A stretch of 64,000 nt of DNA from Schaalia georgiae DSM 6843 (GTDB taxonomy: Bacteria; Actinomycetota; Actinomycetes; Actinomycetales; Actinomycetaceae). The notes below the pieces were generated by a model. The model saw only the letters and a list, made by a program, of their open reading frames with translations, ran no database searches and had not been told where the DNA came from. Made by a program: the position numbers and the translations under genes. This document shows, piece by piece, positions 50,702-61,676 of the stretch; the stretch's first letter is position 1, and each line of letters begins with the position of its first letter. The DNA is taken from the NCBI RefSeq assembly GCF_000429245.1, contig NZ_AUBM01000008.1:1-64000 (forward strand), in the 5' to 3' direction.

Positions 50702-51892
50702 ATGAGGACCATCGACTCCCTCGGCGACCTGCGCGGCAAGCGGGTCCTCGTCCGCTCGGACTTCAACGTTCCCCTCAAGGACGGCGCCATCACCGACGAC
50801 GGCCGCATCCGCGCCGCGCTGCCCACTCTGAAGACCCTCGCCAACGCCGGCGCGAAGGTGGTCGTCCTGGCCCACCTCGGCCGCCCCAAGGGCAAGGCCG
50901 ACCCCGCGTTCTCGCTGGCGCCCGTCGCCGCCCGCCTGGCGGAGCTGTCCGGCCTGAAGGTCACCCTGGCCTCGGACACCGTCGGTGACTCCGCGCGCCA
51001 GACCGTGTCCTCCCTGGGCGAGGGCGAGATCGCCCTGCTCGAGAACGTCCGCTTCGACGCTCGCGAGACCTCCAAGGTCGACGCCGAGCGCGAGGAGCTG
51101 GCACGCGAGTACGCCAAGCTCGGCGACGCCTTCGTCTCCGACGGATTCGGCGTCGTCCACCGCAAGCAGGCCTCCGTCTACGACATCGCCAAGTTGGTGC
51201 CCTCCGCCGCGGGCCTGCTGGTCCTCAAGGAGATCGAGTCCCTGTCCAAGGTCACCGAGGACCCCGAGCGCCCCTACGGCGTCGTGCTCGGCGGCTCCAA
51301 GGTCTCCGACAAGCTCGGCGTCATCGCCAACCTGCTGAAGAAGGCCGACCTGCTGCTCATCGGCGGCGGCATGGTCTTCACCTTCCTGGCCGCCAAGGGC
51401 TACTCCGTGGGCAAGTCTCTGCTCGAGGAGGACCAGATCGACACCGTCAAGGGCTACATCGCCGAGGCCGCCGAGCGCGGCGTGGACCTGGTGCTGCCCA
51501 TCGACGTGGTCGTCGCCCCCGAGTTCGCCGCTGACTCCCCGGCAACGGTCGTCGGCGTCGACGCGATCCCCGCCGACCAGATGGGCCTCGACATCGGCCC
51601 CGAGTCCGGCAAGCTCTTCGCCGACAAGCTGGCGGGCGCCAAGACGGTCGCGTGGAACGGCCCGATGGGCGTCTTCGAGTTCGAGGCGTTCTCCGCCGGC
51701 ACCCGCGCCGTCGCCGAGGCCCTGTCGAAGGGCACCATGTTCTCCGTCATCGGCGGCGGGGACTCCGCAGCGGCCGTGCGCCTGCTCGGCTTCGACGAAT
51801 CCACCTTCTCCCACATCTCCACCGGCGGCGGCGCCTCCCTCGAGCTCCTCGAGGGCAAGGTCCTGCCCGGCATCGCAGTTCTGGAGGACTGA
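50702..51892 (+). CDS. pgk: Phosphoglycerate kinase
   Basis: 396 residues. [20 protein letters not shown], the late [10 protein letters not shown] and [12 protein letters not shown] are diagnostic. GFGVVHRKQ has Val-Val in place of the usual Ala-Phe/Ala-His seen in many (DAFGTAHR). Glycolytic ATP formation. RBS AAAGGTTGG is moderate. Confidence 0.97.
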   Translation: MRTIDSLGDLRGKRVLVRSDFNVPLKDGAITDDGRIRAALPTLKTLANAGAKVVVLAHLGRPKGKADPAFSLAPVAARLAELSGLKVTLASDTVGDSARQTVSSLGEGEIALLENVRFDARETSKVDAEREELAREYAKLGDAFVSDGFGVVHRKQASVYDIAKLVPSAAGLLVLKEIESLSKVTEDPERPYGVVLGGSKVSDKLGVIANLLKKADLLLIGGGMVFTFLAAKGYSVGKSLLEEDQIDTVKGYIAEAAERGVDLVLPIDVVVAPEFAADSPATVVGVDAIPADQMGLDIGPESGKLFADKLAGAKTVAWNGPMGVFEFEAFSAGTRAVAEALSKGTMFSVIGGGDSAAAVRLLGFDESTFSHISTGGGASLELLEGKVLPGIAVLED

Positions 51893-51894
51893 AA

Positions 51895-52671
51895 ATGGCA
51901 CGCACCCCCCTCATGGCGGGCAACTGGAAGATGAACCTCGACCACCTCGAGGCCAACCACCTCGTCCAGGGCCTGGCGATGGAATTGTCCGACCGCGGCC
52001 ACGACTACGCCAAGTGCGAGGTCGTCGTCATCCCGCCGTTCACGGACCTGCGCACGGTCCAGACCGTGGTCGACGCCGACAAGCTCGGCGTCAAGTACGG
52101 CGCGCAGGACGTCTCCGTGCATGACAACGGCGCCTACACCGGCGAGATCTCCACGGCGATGCTCAACAAACTGGGCTGCTCCTACGTGGTGATGGGCCAC
52201 TCCGAGCGGCGCGAGTACCACTCGGAGTCCGACGAGCTGGTCGGCCAGAAGGCGCGCAAGGCCTTCGACGCGGGCATGACCCCGATCCTGTGCTGCGGCG
52301 AGGCCCTGGAGGTCCGCAAGGCCGGCACCTACGTCGACTTCGTGCTCGCCCAGATCCGCGCCGCCCTCAAGGGCTGGGACGGCGCCGACGTGGCGAAGAT
52401 CGTCATCGCCTACGAGCCCATCTGGGCCATCGGCACCGGCGAGACCGCCTCCGCCGAGGACGCCCAGGAGGTGTGCGGGGCCATTCGCGCCGCCCTGCGT
52501 GCCGACTACGGCGACGCCACCGCTGACGCCACCCGCATCCTCTACGGCGGCTCCGCCAAGCCCGGCAATATCAAGGAGCTCATGGCCCAGCCCGACATCG
52601 ACGGCGGCCTGGTGGGCGGGGCGTCCCTCAAGGCGGACTCCTTCGCCCAGATGGCGACCTTCTACGCCTGA
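51895..52671 (+). CDS. tpiA: Triosephosphate isomerase
   Basis: 258 residues. AGNWKMN at the start, catalytic His in MGHSERRE, catalytic Glu in IAYEPIWAIGTG and the phosphate loop YGGSAKPGN. ATG is two bases after the pgk stop with GGAGG inside pgk, so the two are coupled. Confidence 0.97.
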   Translation: MARTPLMAGNWKMNLDHLEANHLVQGLAMELSDRGHDYAKCEVVVIPPFTDLRTVQTVVDADKLGVKYGAQDVSVHDNGAYTGEISTAMLNKLGCSYVVMGHSERREYHSESDELVGQKARKAFDAGMTPILCCGEALEVRKAGTYVDFVLAQIRAALKGWDGADVAKIVIAYEPIWAIGTGETASAEDAQEVCGAIRAALRADYGDATADATRILYGGSAKPGNIKELMAQPDIDGGLVGGASLKADSFAQMATFYA

Positions 52672-52677
52672 GCGGGG

Positions 52678-52743
52678 CGGGGCCGGTTGCCGGCCCCGTC
52701 GCGCGGGCGCGGGGGCCTCCGGTGCGCCGGTTGGCCCCCGCGC
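52678..52743 (+). terminator. Two consecutive GC hairpins after tpiA
   Basis: Hairpin 1 (52678-52698): CGGGGCCGG/CCGGCCCCG with a 3-base loop. Hairpin 2 (52707-52743): GCGCGGGGGCC/GGCCCCCGCGC enclosing a small CCGG/CCGG stem, followed by CGTTCTT. Together they probably end the gap-pgk-tpiA transcript. Confidence 0.65.
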
Positions 52744-52812
52744 CGTTCTTCGCTAGACTGAACCCCGGTTCGTACTGTCCGCTGAGCGGATCATCGAGAA
52801 AACGGAAACATA

Positions 52813-53058
52813 GTGAGCATCCTCAACACTGTCCTCATCGTGATGATCTTCATCACGAGCGCCCTGCTGACCCTGACCGTCCTCATGCACAAGGGGCAGG
52901 GCGGCGGCCTTTCCGACATGTTCGGTGGGGGCATCTCGTCCGCCGCTGGCTCCTCGGGCGTCGCCGAGCGCAACCTCAACCGCATCACCCTGGGGGTGCT
53001 GCTCGTGTGGGTCGTGTGCATCATCGGCTACGCCCTGCTCACGAAGTTCGCCGCATAA
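52813..53058 (+). CDS. secG: Preprotein translocase subunit SecG
   Basis: 81 residues with two membrane helices (ILNTVLIVMIFITSALLTL and ITLGVLLVWVVCIIGYALL) flanking the conserved loop HKGQGGGLSDMFGGG. Partner of SecYE. GTG start 52813; TAGACT at 52754-52759 is a likely -10. Confidence 0.95.
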   Translation: MSILNTVLIVMIFITSALLTLTVLMHKGQGGGLSDMFGGGISSAAGSSGVAERNLNRITLGVLLVWVVCIIGYALLTKFAA

Positions 53059-53085
53059 CCCGGTTATTAAGACCGTCCGGCCGAT

Positions 53086-53113
53086 GCCGCCCTCGCCCCC
53101 GAGGGCGGCTTTT
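53086..53113 (+). terminator. Rho-independent terminator after secG
   Basis: GCCGCCCTCG and CGAGGGCGGC pair over 10 bp around a 4-base loop and are followed by TTTT, 28 bases after secG. Confidence 0.85.
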
Positions 53114-53142
53114 CCATCCACGAAAGAGAGCGAGATCCCCCG

Positions 53143-54159
53143 ATGGACGTCATAGCGCCGTGGTTGCCCACCGCCTTCTGGGCGGTCGTCTTCCTGTGGT
53201 CCTACCACAGGGAGCCCCGGCAGTTCAGGAACGCGTTCTTCTTCCTCTTCCTGGTGATCACAGCGCTGTTCACGGTGGCCCTGGCCTCCCAGGAGCTGTG
53301 GGTCATCCTGCCCCTGTGCCTGGTCATCGCGTTGAGCCCCTTCGCGTTCATCGCCTTCCTCTTCGCGAACGCCTGGGTCGTCACGCGCCGCGAGGGCGTG
53401 AGCCTGGCGACGCTGCTCCCGCTGCTCTTCGGCGTGGCCGTGGCCGGATGGTTCGCGGCTATCCCGTTGTCGGTCGGCCTCCACGCCCCCCGGTGGGTCC
53501 TCAGCGCCGTGATGCTGCTGACCGCCTGGGGCGCGTGGTTCTTCATGTCCTTCACGGCCCTGCTGCTCTACTCGACCTTCTACCGCTTGCTACCGCGCAA
53601 ACGCGTCTACGACTACATCATCATCCACGGCGCCGGGCTCAACGGCGAGGAGCCGACGCCGCTGCTGCGCGGGCGTATCGAGAAGGCCCTGAGGCTGTGG
53701 GACCAGCAGGGCCGCAGGGCCGTCCTGGTGCCGTCGGGGGGCCAGGGCGCCGACGAGGTGATCTCCGAGGCGGAGGCCATGCACCGGTTCCTGAGGACCA
53801 ACGGGGTGGGGGAGGAGTCCATTCTCGACGAGGACCGTTCGACGACCACCATGGAGAACCTGGTCTTCGCGAAGAAGCTCATCGAGGAGAGGCAGCGGGG
53901 GCTTCCCTACCGCTGCGCGATGGTGACCAGTGACTACCACGTCTTCCGCACCGCCACCTACGCGCGGGCAGCGGGCATCCGGGGCGACGGCGTGGGCTCG
54001 AAGACCGCCTTCTACTATTTCCCGACCGCGTTCATCCGCGAGTTCATCGCCGTCACGCGCAAGCACTGGTGGCCCTACGCCGTCATAGCCGCGCTGATGC
54101 TGATCCCGATCATCCACCAGGGCGTCATCGCCTTCGGGCACGAGATGGGGCTGTTCTAG
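53143..54159 (+). CDS. YdcF family (DUF218) membrane protein
   Basis: 338 residues. Five or six membrane segments in the first 150 residues, then the DUF218/ElyC domain: YIIIHGAGLNGEEPTPLLRGR, VPSGGQGADEVISEAEAM, DEDRSTTTMENL, TSDYHVFRT; a last membrane helix near the C terminus. Relatives act in envelope carbohydrate or vancomycin-related pathways, but the reaction is unknown. The RBS AAGAGAGCGAG is right after the secG terminator. Confidence 0.85.
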   Translation: MDVIAPWLPTAFWAVVFLWSYHREPRQFRNAFFFLFLVITALFTVALASQELWVILPLCLVIALSPFAFIAFLFANAWVVTRREGVSLATLLPLLFGVAVAGWFAAIPLSVGLHAPRWVLSAVMLLTAWGAWFFMSFTALLLYSTFYRLLPRKRVYDYIIIHGAGLNGEEPTPLLRGRIEKALRLWDQQGRRAVLVPSGGQGADEVISEAEAMHRFLRTNGVGEESILDEDRSTTTMENLVFAKKLIEERQRGLPYRCAMVTSDYHVFRTATYARAAGIRGDGVGSKTAFYYFPTAFIREFIAVTRKHWWPYAVIAALMLIPIIHQGVIAFGHEMGLF

Positions 54160-54195
54160 TCGGCCCCAGGGCCGCGCCCGCTGCCCGCGCGCTGC

Positions 54196-54924
54196 TCAGC
54201 GCACGAGGCGGGCGGCCGCCTCGTCCAGGTACACGCGGGCTGTGGGGGACAGGACCGCGCCCACAGGGTAGTCCTCAAAGGGGGCACCGCCCAGTGCGGC
54301 GGCGATCGCCCCGGCCTTCGCAGCGCCCGGCGCCGCCAGCCAGACGTTGCGGCATGCGCGCATGACGGGCACGGAGACGGTGAGGCGCTGCGGCGGGGGC
54401 TTGGGGGAGTCGGGCACGCACAGAACGGGTCCGGGCGAGTCCAGTGCCCGGTGGTGGGGGAAGAGCGAGCAGATGTGCCCGTCGGGCCCCATCCCGATCA
54501 ACGCGGTGTCGAAGGAACGCGCTCCCATGAGGCGCTCCCACGTGCGGGCGAAAACCGCCCTCGCCTCCTCCAGGCCGTCGGGCCCGTACTGGTCCGCGCT
54601 CGGCGCGCGCACGAGTTCCACCCCGGGGCAGTGGCGCAGGAAACCCGCCCACGCCTCGTCGTCGTTGCGCAGGGGGTCTCCGGCTCCGACGTAGCGCTCG
54701 TCCACCATCCACACGCGCACCCGCGACCAGTCGACCGCGCTGGGGCCGACGAGGCCGGGCAGCAGGCGCTGCGTGATGAACCCGCCCGACAGGCCCACGT
54801 CGACGCGGCGGCCAGAGGGGGCCCGGCGCACCAGGCGGGACAGGTCCTCGAGGAAGCGGGGGCCCAGGGCGGAGGCGATGCCCTCCTCGGACGGGGCGAC
54901 CACCAGTTCGGCGACCTCCCTCAT
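54196..54924 (-). CDS. pgl: 6-phosphogluconolactonase
   Basis: 242 residues, DevB/SOL type. DVGLSGGFITQRLLP, MVDERYV, GMGPDGHICSLFPHH and the late GAAKAGAIAAAL. Hydrolyses 6-phosphogluconolactone, the zwf product. One base after the opcA stop; last gene of the pentose-phosphate cluster. Confidence 0.93.
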   Translation of the reverse strand: MREVAELVVAPSEEGIASALGPRFLEDLSRLVRRAPSGRRVDVGLSGGFITQRLLPGLVGPSAVDWSRVRVWMVDERYVGAGDPLRNDDEAWAGFLRHCPGVELVRAPSADQYGPDGLEEARAVFARTWERLMGARSFDTALIGMGPDGHICSLFPHHRALDSPGPVLCVPDSPKPPPQRLTVSVPVMRACRNVWLAAPGAAKAGAIAAALGGAPFEDYPVGAVLSPTARVYLDEAAARLVR

Positions 54925-54925
54925 G

Positions 54926-55864
54926 TCACTGCTCCTCGCCCAGGGGGATGAGTGGGACCTCCTGGGTGAGCAGGCGCCCGTAGTAGGCGTCCGGGTCCAG
55001 GCGCCGCAGCTCCTCCATGAGGCAGTCCTGCACGGAGCGGCGCGGCAGGCTCGCGGGCGCGTCGTCGAGGCCGGGGCGCGCCAGACGGGCCACCGATGAC
55101 GACGCGGGCCGAGACAGGGACACCTCGGTGCCGTCGTCGAAGAGGAAACTGACCTGTGTCACGGTCCGCGCCTCCGGGTCGGTCTCGCGGCTCACGGGAA
55201 CGCCCAGCTGGTGGTGCAGCCACGCGGCCACGAGGTAGCTGGAGGGGTGCGTGGCGTGTCCGCGCACCAGAACGGAGGCGGGCAGGCGGTCGAAGTCCTC
55301 CGCGATGGCGGCCAGCAGCGCCCTCCACAGGGTCACGCCCGCCCACCCCAGGTCGGTGTCGCCGGGCGTGTAGACGCTGGACAGGGCGCGCAGGGCCGCC
55401 ATCGGGCACTCAGTGGCGCGCGAGTCCGTGATCCTGCGGGTCGCGATGCGCCCCAGGGGGTGCTCGCCGGGATTGGCGGGAGGATCCACCGGCCAGTAGG
55501 TGACGACGGGCGTGTCCGGCTGCAGCAGCGGCATCACCAGGGAGTCGATGCTCGTGGCGGCCTCACCGCGCGGCTCCAGGATGACGATGTCGGACAGGCC
55601 CGCGGAGTCGCCCACGCGGATCTGCGCGTTGAGCAGCGCCTCGGATCCCGTCGCGGGCGGGTCGACCACGACGATCACCCGGCACGGGTGCTCCCGGGAG
55701 ACCGCGTCGGAGATCTCGATGGCGTTATCGACGTCGATGAGGTCGGGCACGCAGATCAGCAGCGTGAGGACGCGGCCCAGCGCGGCCGATCCGCGCTCCT
55801 CGCGCAGCTCCACGATCCGCGAGGCGACCTGCGCCGACGTCGTGTTCTTCAAAGTGATGATCAC
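54926..55864 (-). CDS. opcA: Glucose-6-phosphate dehydrogenase assembly protein OpcA
   Basis: 312 residues from GTG 55864, which overlaps the zwf stop (GTGA). VYTPGDTDLGWAGVTLWRALLA and the Glu/Arg-rich C terminus are OpcA features. In actinobacteria and cyanobacteria OpcA activates G6PDH and can confer redox control. Three Cys are spread over the protein. Confidence 0.92.
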   Translation of the reverse strand: MIITLKNTTSAQVASRIVELREERGSAALGRVLTLLICVPDLIDVDNAIEISDAVSREHPCRVIVVVDPPATGSEALLNAQIRVGDSAGLSDIVILEPRGEAATSIDSLVMPLLQPDTPVVTYWPVDPPANPGEHPLGRIATRRITDSRATECPMAALRALSSVYTPGDTDLGWAGVTLWRALLAAIAEDFDRLPASVLVRGHATHPSSYLVAAWLHHQLGVPVSRETDPEARTVTQVSFLFDDGTEVSLSRPASSSVARLARPGLDDAPASLPRRSVQDCLMEELRRLDPDAYYGRLLTQEVPLIPLGEEQ

Positions 55865-57387
55865 GGCAGCCTCCACATGCGTCCGTCGTCGGCCAGCATC
55901 CGGTGCGCGCCAGGCGGCCCCCACGCGCCCGGCGCGTACTGCTCGGGCTGGCCCTGGCCCGCCCAGTGGTCCAGCACGGGGTCGAGTATCCGCCACGACC
56001 ACTCCACCTCCCGCTGGTGGGGGAAGAGCGGGGCGGAGCCGACCAGCGCGTCCAGGATGAGGCGCTCGTAGGCCTCCGGGGAGTCCTCGGTGAAGGCGTG
56101 GCCGTAGGCGAAGTCCATCGTCACGTCGCGCACCTGCATCTCGGCCCCGGGCACCTTCGCCCCGAACTTCAACGTGAGCCCCTCGTCGGGCTGGACGCGG
56201 ACCACGAGGACGTTCTGCCCCGACTCAGCCAGGTCCGTCGTCGGGAAGGGCACGTGCGCGGAGCGCTTGAAGACCACGGCGATCTCGGTCACCCGTTTGC
56301 CGAGGCGCTTGCCGGCCCTGAGGTAGAAGGGGACCCCCGCCCACCGGCGCGTGTCCACGAACAGCTTGATGGCGGCGAAGGTCTCGGTCGTCGAGTCCGC
56401 GGGGATGCCGTCCTCCTCCAGGTAGCCGCGCACCCGCTGGCCGCCCTGCCACCCGGCGGCGTACTGGCCGCGCGCCGTCGAGGCGGCCAGGTCCTCGGGC
56501 AGGCGCACCGCGGAGAGCACCTTCTCCTTCTCAGTCCTGATCTCCCCGGGCGTGAAGCGCACGGGCTCCTCCATGGCCGTCAGGGCCATGAGCTGGAGCA
56601 GGTGGTTCTGGATGACATCGCGGGCAGCCCCGATGCCGTCGTAGTAGCCCGCCCGCGTGCCGATGCCGATGTCCTCCGCCATCGTGATCTGCACGGAGTC
56701 CACGTAGTTGGCCTTCCACAGGGGCTCGAACATCGTGTTCGCGAAACGCATCGCCATGATGTTCTGGACGGTCTCCTTGCCCAGGTAGTGGTCGATTCGG
56801 AAGACATCGGACTCGTCGAAGATCTGGGAGATCACGCCCGACAGCTCGCGCGCCGACGCCAGGTCGTGGCCGAAGGGCTTCTCGATGATGACGCGCCGCC
56901 ACTCCCGGTCCGTGCGGCGGTTGAGGCCCGTCTCCGCCAAGTGCTGGGCGACGACGGGGAACCAGGACGGGGGGATCGACAGGTAGAAGGCGTGGTTGCC
57001 GCCGGTGCCCCTGGACCGGTCCAACTCGGCGACCGTGTCCGCGAGCTTCTGGTAGGCGGCCGGGTCGTCGAAGGTGCCCGACACGAAACGCAGGCCGGAG
57101 CGCATCTGGCTCCACGTGCGCTCGTTGAGGCCCGTGCGCGCGTGCTTCTCGATGGAGGCGCGCACGTAGTCCTCGAAGTCCGAGGCCGACCAGTCGCGGC
57201 GCGCGAAACCCGTGAGGGCGAAGGCCGGGTGCAGCAGGCCCCTATTGGCCAGGTCGTAGACCGCGGGCAGCAGCTTCTTGCGGGCCAGGTCGCCCGTGAT
57301 CCCGAAGATCACCAGGCCGCACGGAGGCGAGATCCGGGGGAGCCGGCGGTCCGCCGGGTCGTGCAGTGTCGGGGCTCGTCGCTCCAT
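55861..57387 (-). CDS. zwf: Glucose-6-phosphate 1-dehydrogenase
   Basis: 508 residues. NADP site VIFGITGDLARKKL, catalytic RIDHYLGKETVQN and EKPFGHDL. First oxidative pentose-phosphate step. ATG 57387 with GGGAGGA upstream. Coupled to opcA. Confidence 0.96.
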   Translation of the reverse strand: MERRAPTLHDPADRRLPRISPPCGLVIFGITGDLARKKLLPAVYDLANRGLLHPAFALTGFARRDWSASDFEDYVRASIEKHARTGLNERTWSQMRSGLRFVSGTFDDPAAYQKLADTVAELDRSRGTGGNHAFYLSIPPSWFPVVAQHLAETGLNRRTDREWRRVIIEKPFGHDLASARELSGVISQIFDESDVFRIDHYLGKETVQNIMAMRFANTMFEPLWKANYVDSVQITMAEDIGIGTRAGYYDGIGAARDVIQNHLLQLMALTAMEEPVRFTPGEIRTEKEKVLSAVRLPEDLAASTARGQYAAGWQGGQRVRGYLEEDGIPADSTTETFAAIKLFVDTRRWAGVPFYLRAGKRLGKRVTEIAVVFKRSAHVPFPTTDLAESGQNVLVVRVQPDEGLTLKFGAKVPGAEMQVRDVTMDFAYGHAFTEDSPEAYERLILDALVGSAPLFPHQREVEWSWRILDPVLDHWAGQGQPEQYAPGAWGPPGAHRMLADDGRMWRLP

Positions 57388-57438
57388 AGGTGTCCTCCCA
57401 TCGTCCTGTGCGGCACTGCCGACGCGCGCCGCGATGGC

Positions 57439-57474
57439 GCGGGGGCCGCGGAGCGCGGACTCCACGGCCCCCGC
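57439..57474 (-). terminator. 15-bp hairpin between tkt and zwf
   Basis: GCGGGGGCCGYGGAG-type arms pair over 15 bp with one G-T wobble (read on the minus strand) and a 6-base loop, 13 bases after the tkt stop. No T-run. Terminator or attenuator inside the cluster. Confidence 0.6.
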
Positions 57475-57487
57475 GGGGCTTCCAGCG

Positions 57488-59569
<2,082 letters not shown>

Positions 59570-59638
59570 GTCGGCCTCCAGCCGTATAGGCCCCATCGTC
59601 GGGGCGGGTAGGGTTTTCCGCCTCACAGTTTAGCGGTT

Positions 59639-59656
59639 ATGTGCGCTGGCGCATAT
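59639..59656. promoter_or_regulatory. Imperfect palindrome between tkt and xerD
   Basis: ATGTGCGC-TGG-CGCATAT-like 18-bp inverted repeat with one mismatched pair, midway between the divergent tkt and xerD starts. Possible operator for tkt. Confidence 0.35.
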
Positions 59657-59685
59657 CGGTCCGGGCAGTAGTGCGCTTTTGCGGA

Positions 59686-59697
59686 TACGCTGGGGCC
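59686..59697 (+). promoter_or_regulatory. Leaderless -10 element of xerD
   Basis: TACGCT, six bases, GTG at 59698; no Shine-Dalgarno. Confidence 0.55.
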
Positions 59698-60639
59698 GTG
59701 GACACCATCGAGGACACCGCCTCCGACTGGCTCGACCACCTGAGGGTCGAGCGCGGCGCCTCGGCGCACACGGTGTCGAACTACCGGCGCGACATCCGCC
59801 GCTACGCCCACGACCTGGGGGCCAGGGGGATCACGGACATCGCCGGGGTGCGCTCCGCGGACATCGAGGCCCACCTGGCGTCACTGGCGTCGGGCGGGCT
59901 CACGGGCGCCCCGGCCGCCCCTGCCTCGGTGGCGCGCGCCAGCGCCGCCATCCGCGGACTGCACGCCTACGCGCTGCGCCAGGGGCGCGTGGGCGCCGAC
60001 GCCGCAGCCGAGGTGCGCGCGCCCAAACAGGGTTCCCACCTGCCCAAGGCGCTCAGCGTCGACCAGGTCGGCCGTCTCCTCGACGCCGTCCGCGCCGCCC
60101 CGGGAGCGGCGGGGCTCAGGGACGCGGCCCTGCTCGAACTGCTCTACGCGACGGGCGCCCGCGTCAGCGAGGCCGTGGGACTGGCCGTCGACGACATCGA
60201 CCTGGACGACGAGGCGCCCGTCGTGAGGCTGTTCGGCAAGGGCCGCAAGGAGCGCCTGGTGCCCCTGGGCTCCTACGCGAAGGACGCCCTGGGCGCCTAC
60301 CTGGTGCGCGGCCGCCCGGAACTGGCGGCGCGGGGGCGGGGCTCGCACGCGGTCTTCCTCAACAAGCGGGGGGCGGCCATGAGCCGGCAGAGCGCGTGGG
60401 AGGCGATCCGGAGGGCCGCCTCCGCCGCGGGCCTGGAGGCCGGGGTCTCCCCGCACACCCTGCGCCATTCCTTCGCCACCCACCTGCTGGAGGGCGGGGC
60501 GTCGGTGCGCGACGTGCAGGAGCTGCTGGGCCACGCCTCGGTGCAGACCACGCAGATCTACACGAGGATCACGGTCGCGGCGCTGCGCGAGGTCTACTGG
60601 ACGGCGCACCCGCGTGCGCGCGGGGGGCAGGCCCCCTGA
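59698..60639 (+). CDS. xerD: Tyrosine recombinase XerD
   Basis: 313 residues from GTG 59698. SAM-like N-terminal domain (residues 5-95), catalytic domain with Arg in GARVSEAVGL, Lys in FGKGRKERLVPL, HTLRHSFATHLL, GHASVQTTQ and the nucleophile Tyr in QIYTRI. Resolves chromosome dimers at dif. No mobile-element context; followed by parA-scpAB as in mycobacteria (Rv1701). Confidence 0.93.
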   Translation: MDTIEDTASDWLDHLRVERGASAHTVSNYRRDIRRYAHDLGARGITDIAGVRSADIEAHLASLASGGLTGAPAAPASVARASAAIRGLHAYALRQGRVGADAAAEVRAPKQGSHLPKALSVDQVGRLLDAVRAAPGAAGLRDAALLELLYATGARVSEAVGLAVDDIDLDDEAPVVRLFGKGRKERLVPLGSYAKDALGAYLVRGRPELAARGRGSHAVFLNKRGAAMSRQSAWEAIRRAASAAGLEAGVSPHTLRHSFATHLLEGGASVRDVQELLGHASVQTTQIYTRITVAALREVYWTAHPRARGGQAP

Positions 60640-60671
60640 GGACCTGACCACCGCCGGGCGCGCTCCTCGGG

Positions 60672-60777
60672 TACGCACACAAGGGCCCCGAATTAGACAA
60701 CACGAGTCGCGCACAAGGGCGTGATTCTGCCCTTGTGTGCGGTGGTGTGTTGCGTAAATCCGGTCCTTGTGTGCGTA
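60672..60777. repeat. Four copies of a CACACAAGG element in nested inverted order before parA
   Basis: Copy 1 TACGCACACAAGG (60672-60684) is the exact reverse complement of copy 4 (60765-60777), 13 of 13 bases. Copy 2 (60709-60720) and copy 3 (60729-60740) pair at 11 of 12 bases around an 8-base loop. The nested symmetry suggests a dimer-of-dimers binding site or a large cruciform. It lies between xerD and the parA promoter. Confidence 0.65.
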
Positions 60778-60812
60778 GCGCGTGGTAACGGGGCATCCGC
60801 CGGTCGATGGCC

Positions 60813-60824
60813 TAGAATCGGAGC
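60813..60824 (+). promoter_or_regulatory. Leaderless -10 element of parA
   Basis: TAGAAT, six bases, GTG at 60825. The six bases CGGAGC could alternatively serve as an SD for the ATG two codons later. Confidence 0.55.
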
Positions 60825-61676
60825 GTGACGATGTATGAGCCGCCAGTCGAGCAGGAGCTCCAACCAGACTATCCCGTGCCCGAGCCCCTCAGCGGCCACG
60901 GACCAGCCCGCATTATCGCAATGTGCAACCAGAAGGGCGGGGTCGGCAAGACGACGACGACCATCAACCTGGGCGCCGCCCTGGCCGAGTACGGGCGCAG
61001 GGTCCTGGTCGTGGACTTCGACCCGCAGGGCGCGGCGTCGGTGGGCCTGGGGATCAACACCCTCGATATGGACCAGACCATCTACACGCTGCTCATGGAC
61101 CCGAAGGCGGACGCGTCGGCCGCCATCTGCACCACCCGCACTCCGAACCTCGACATCATCCCCGCGAACATCGACCTGTCCGCCGCCGAGGTGCAGCTGG
61201 TCAACGAGGTGGCGCGCGAGAGCGCCCTGGCGCGGGTGCTGCGCCGCGTCGAGGCGGACTACGACGTGATCCTGGTCGACTGCCAGCCCTCCCTGGGGCT
61301 CCTGGCCGTCAACGCCCTCACCGCGGCGCACGGCGTGATCGTCCCCGTCGAAGCGGAGTTCTTCGCGCTGCGCGGCGTGGCGCTGCTGGTCGAGACCATC
61401 GAGACCGTGCGCGACCGCATCAACCCGCGCCTCAAGATCGATGGGATCGTGGCGACCATGGTCGACCTGCGCACACTGCACGCGCGGGAGGTGCTCGAGC
61501 GCCTCCACGAGGCATTCGGCGACCTGGTGTTCACCACCCGGATCGGCAGGACCATCAAGTTCCCCGACGCCTCCGTGGCCACCGAGCCGATCACCTCCTA
61601 CGCGCCGGGCCACCCGGGGGCGGAGGCCTACCGGCGCCTCGCCCGCGAGGTGGTCGCCCGTGGCGGAACCGCCTGA
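60825..61676 (+). CDS. parA: ParA-like ATPase
   Basis: 283 residues. Deviant Walker A NQKGGVGKTTTTINLG, DFDPQGAASVGLG, Walker B VDCQPSLGLLAVNAL. No ParB follows; the downstream scpA/scpB suggest it is the second, scp-linked ParA of actinobacteria (Rv1708) rather than the origin-linked one. Confidence 0.92.
   Translation: MTMYEPPVEQELQPDYPVPEPLSGHGPARIIAMCNQKGGVGKTTTTINLGAALAEYGRRVLVVDFDPQGAASVGLGINTLDMDQTIYTLLMDPKADASAAICTTRTPNLDIIPANIDLSAAEVQLVNEVARESALARVLRRVEADYDVILVDCQPSLGLLAVNALTAAHGVIVPVEAEFFALRGVALLVETIETVRDRINPRLKIDGIVATMVDLRTLHAREVLERLHEAFGDLVFTTRIGRTIKFPDASVATEPITSYAPGHPGAEAYRRLAREVVARGGTA

Noticed and set aside
59698-60639. Phage or island integrase
   Set aside because: Length, motifs and the following parA-scpA-scpB genes identify the chromosomal XerD.
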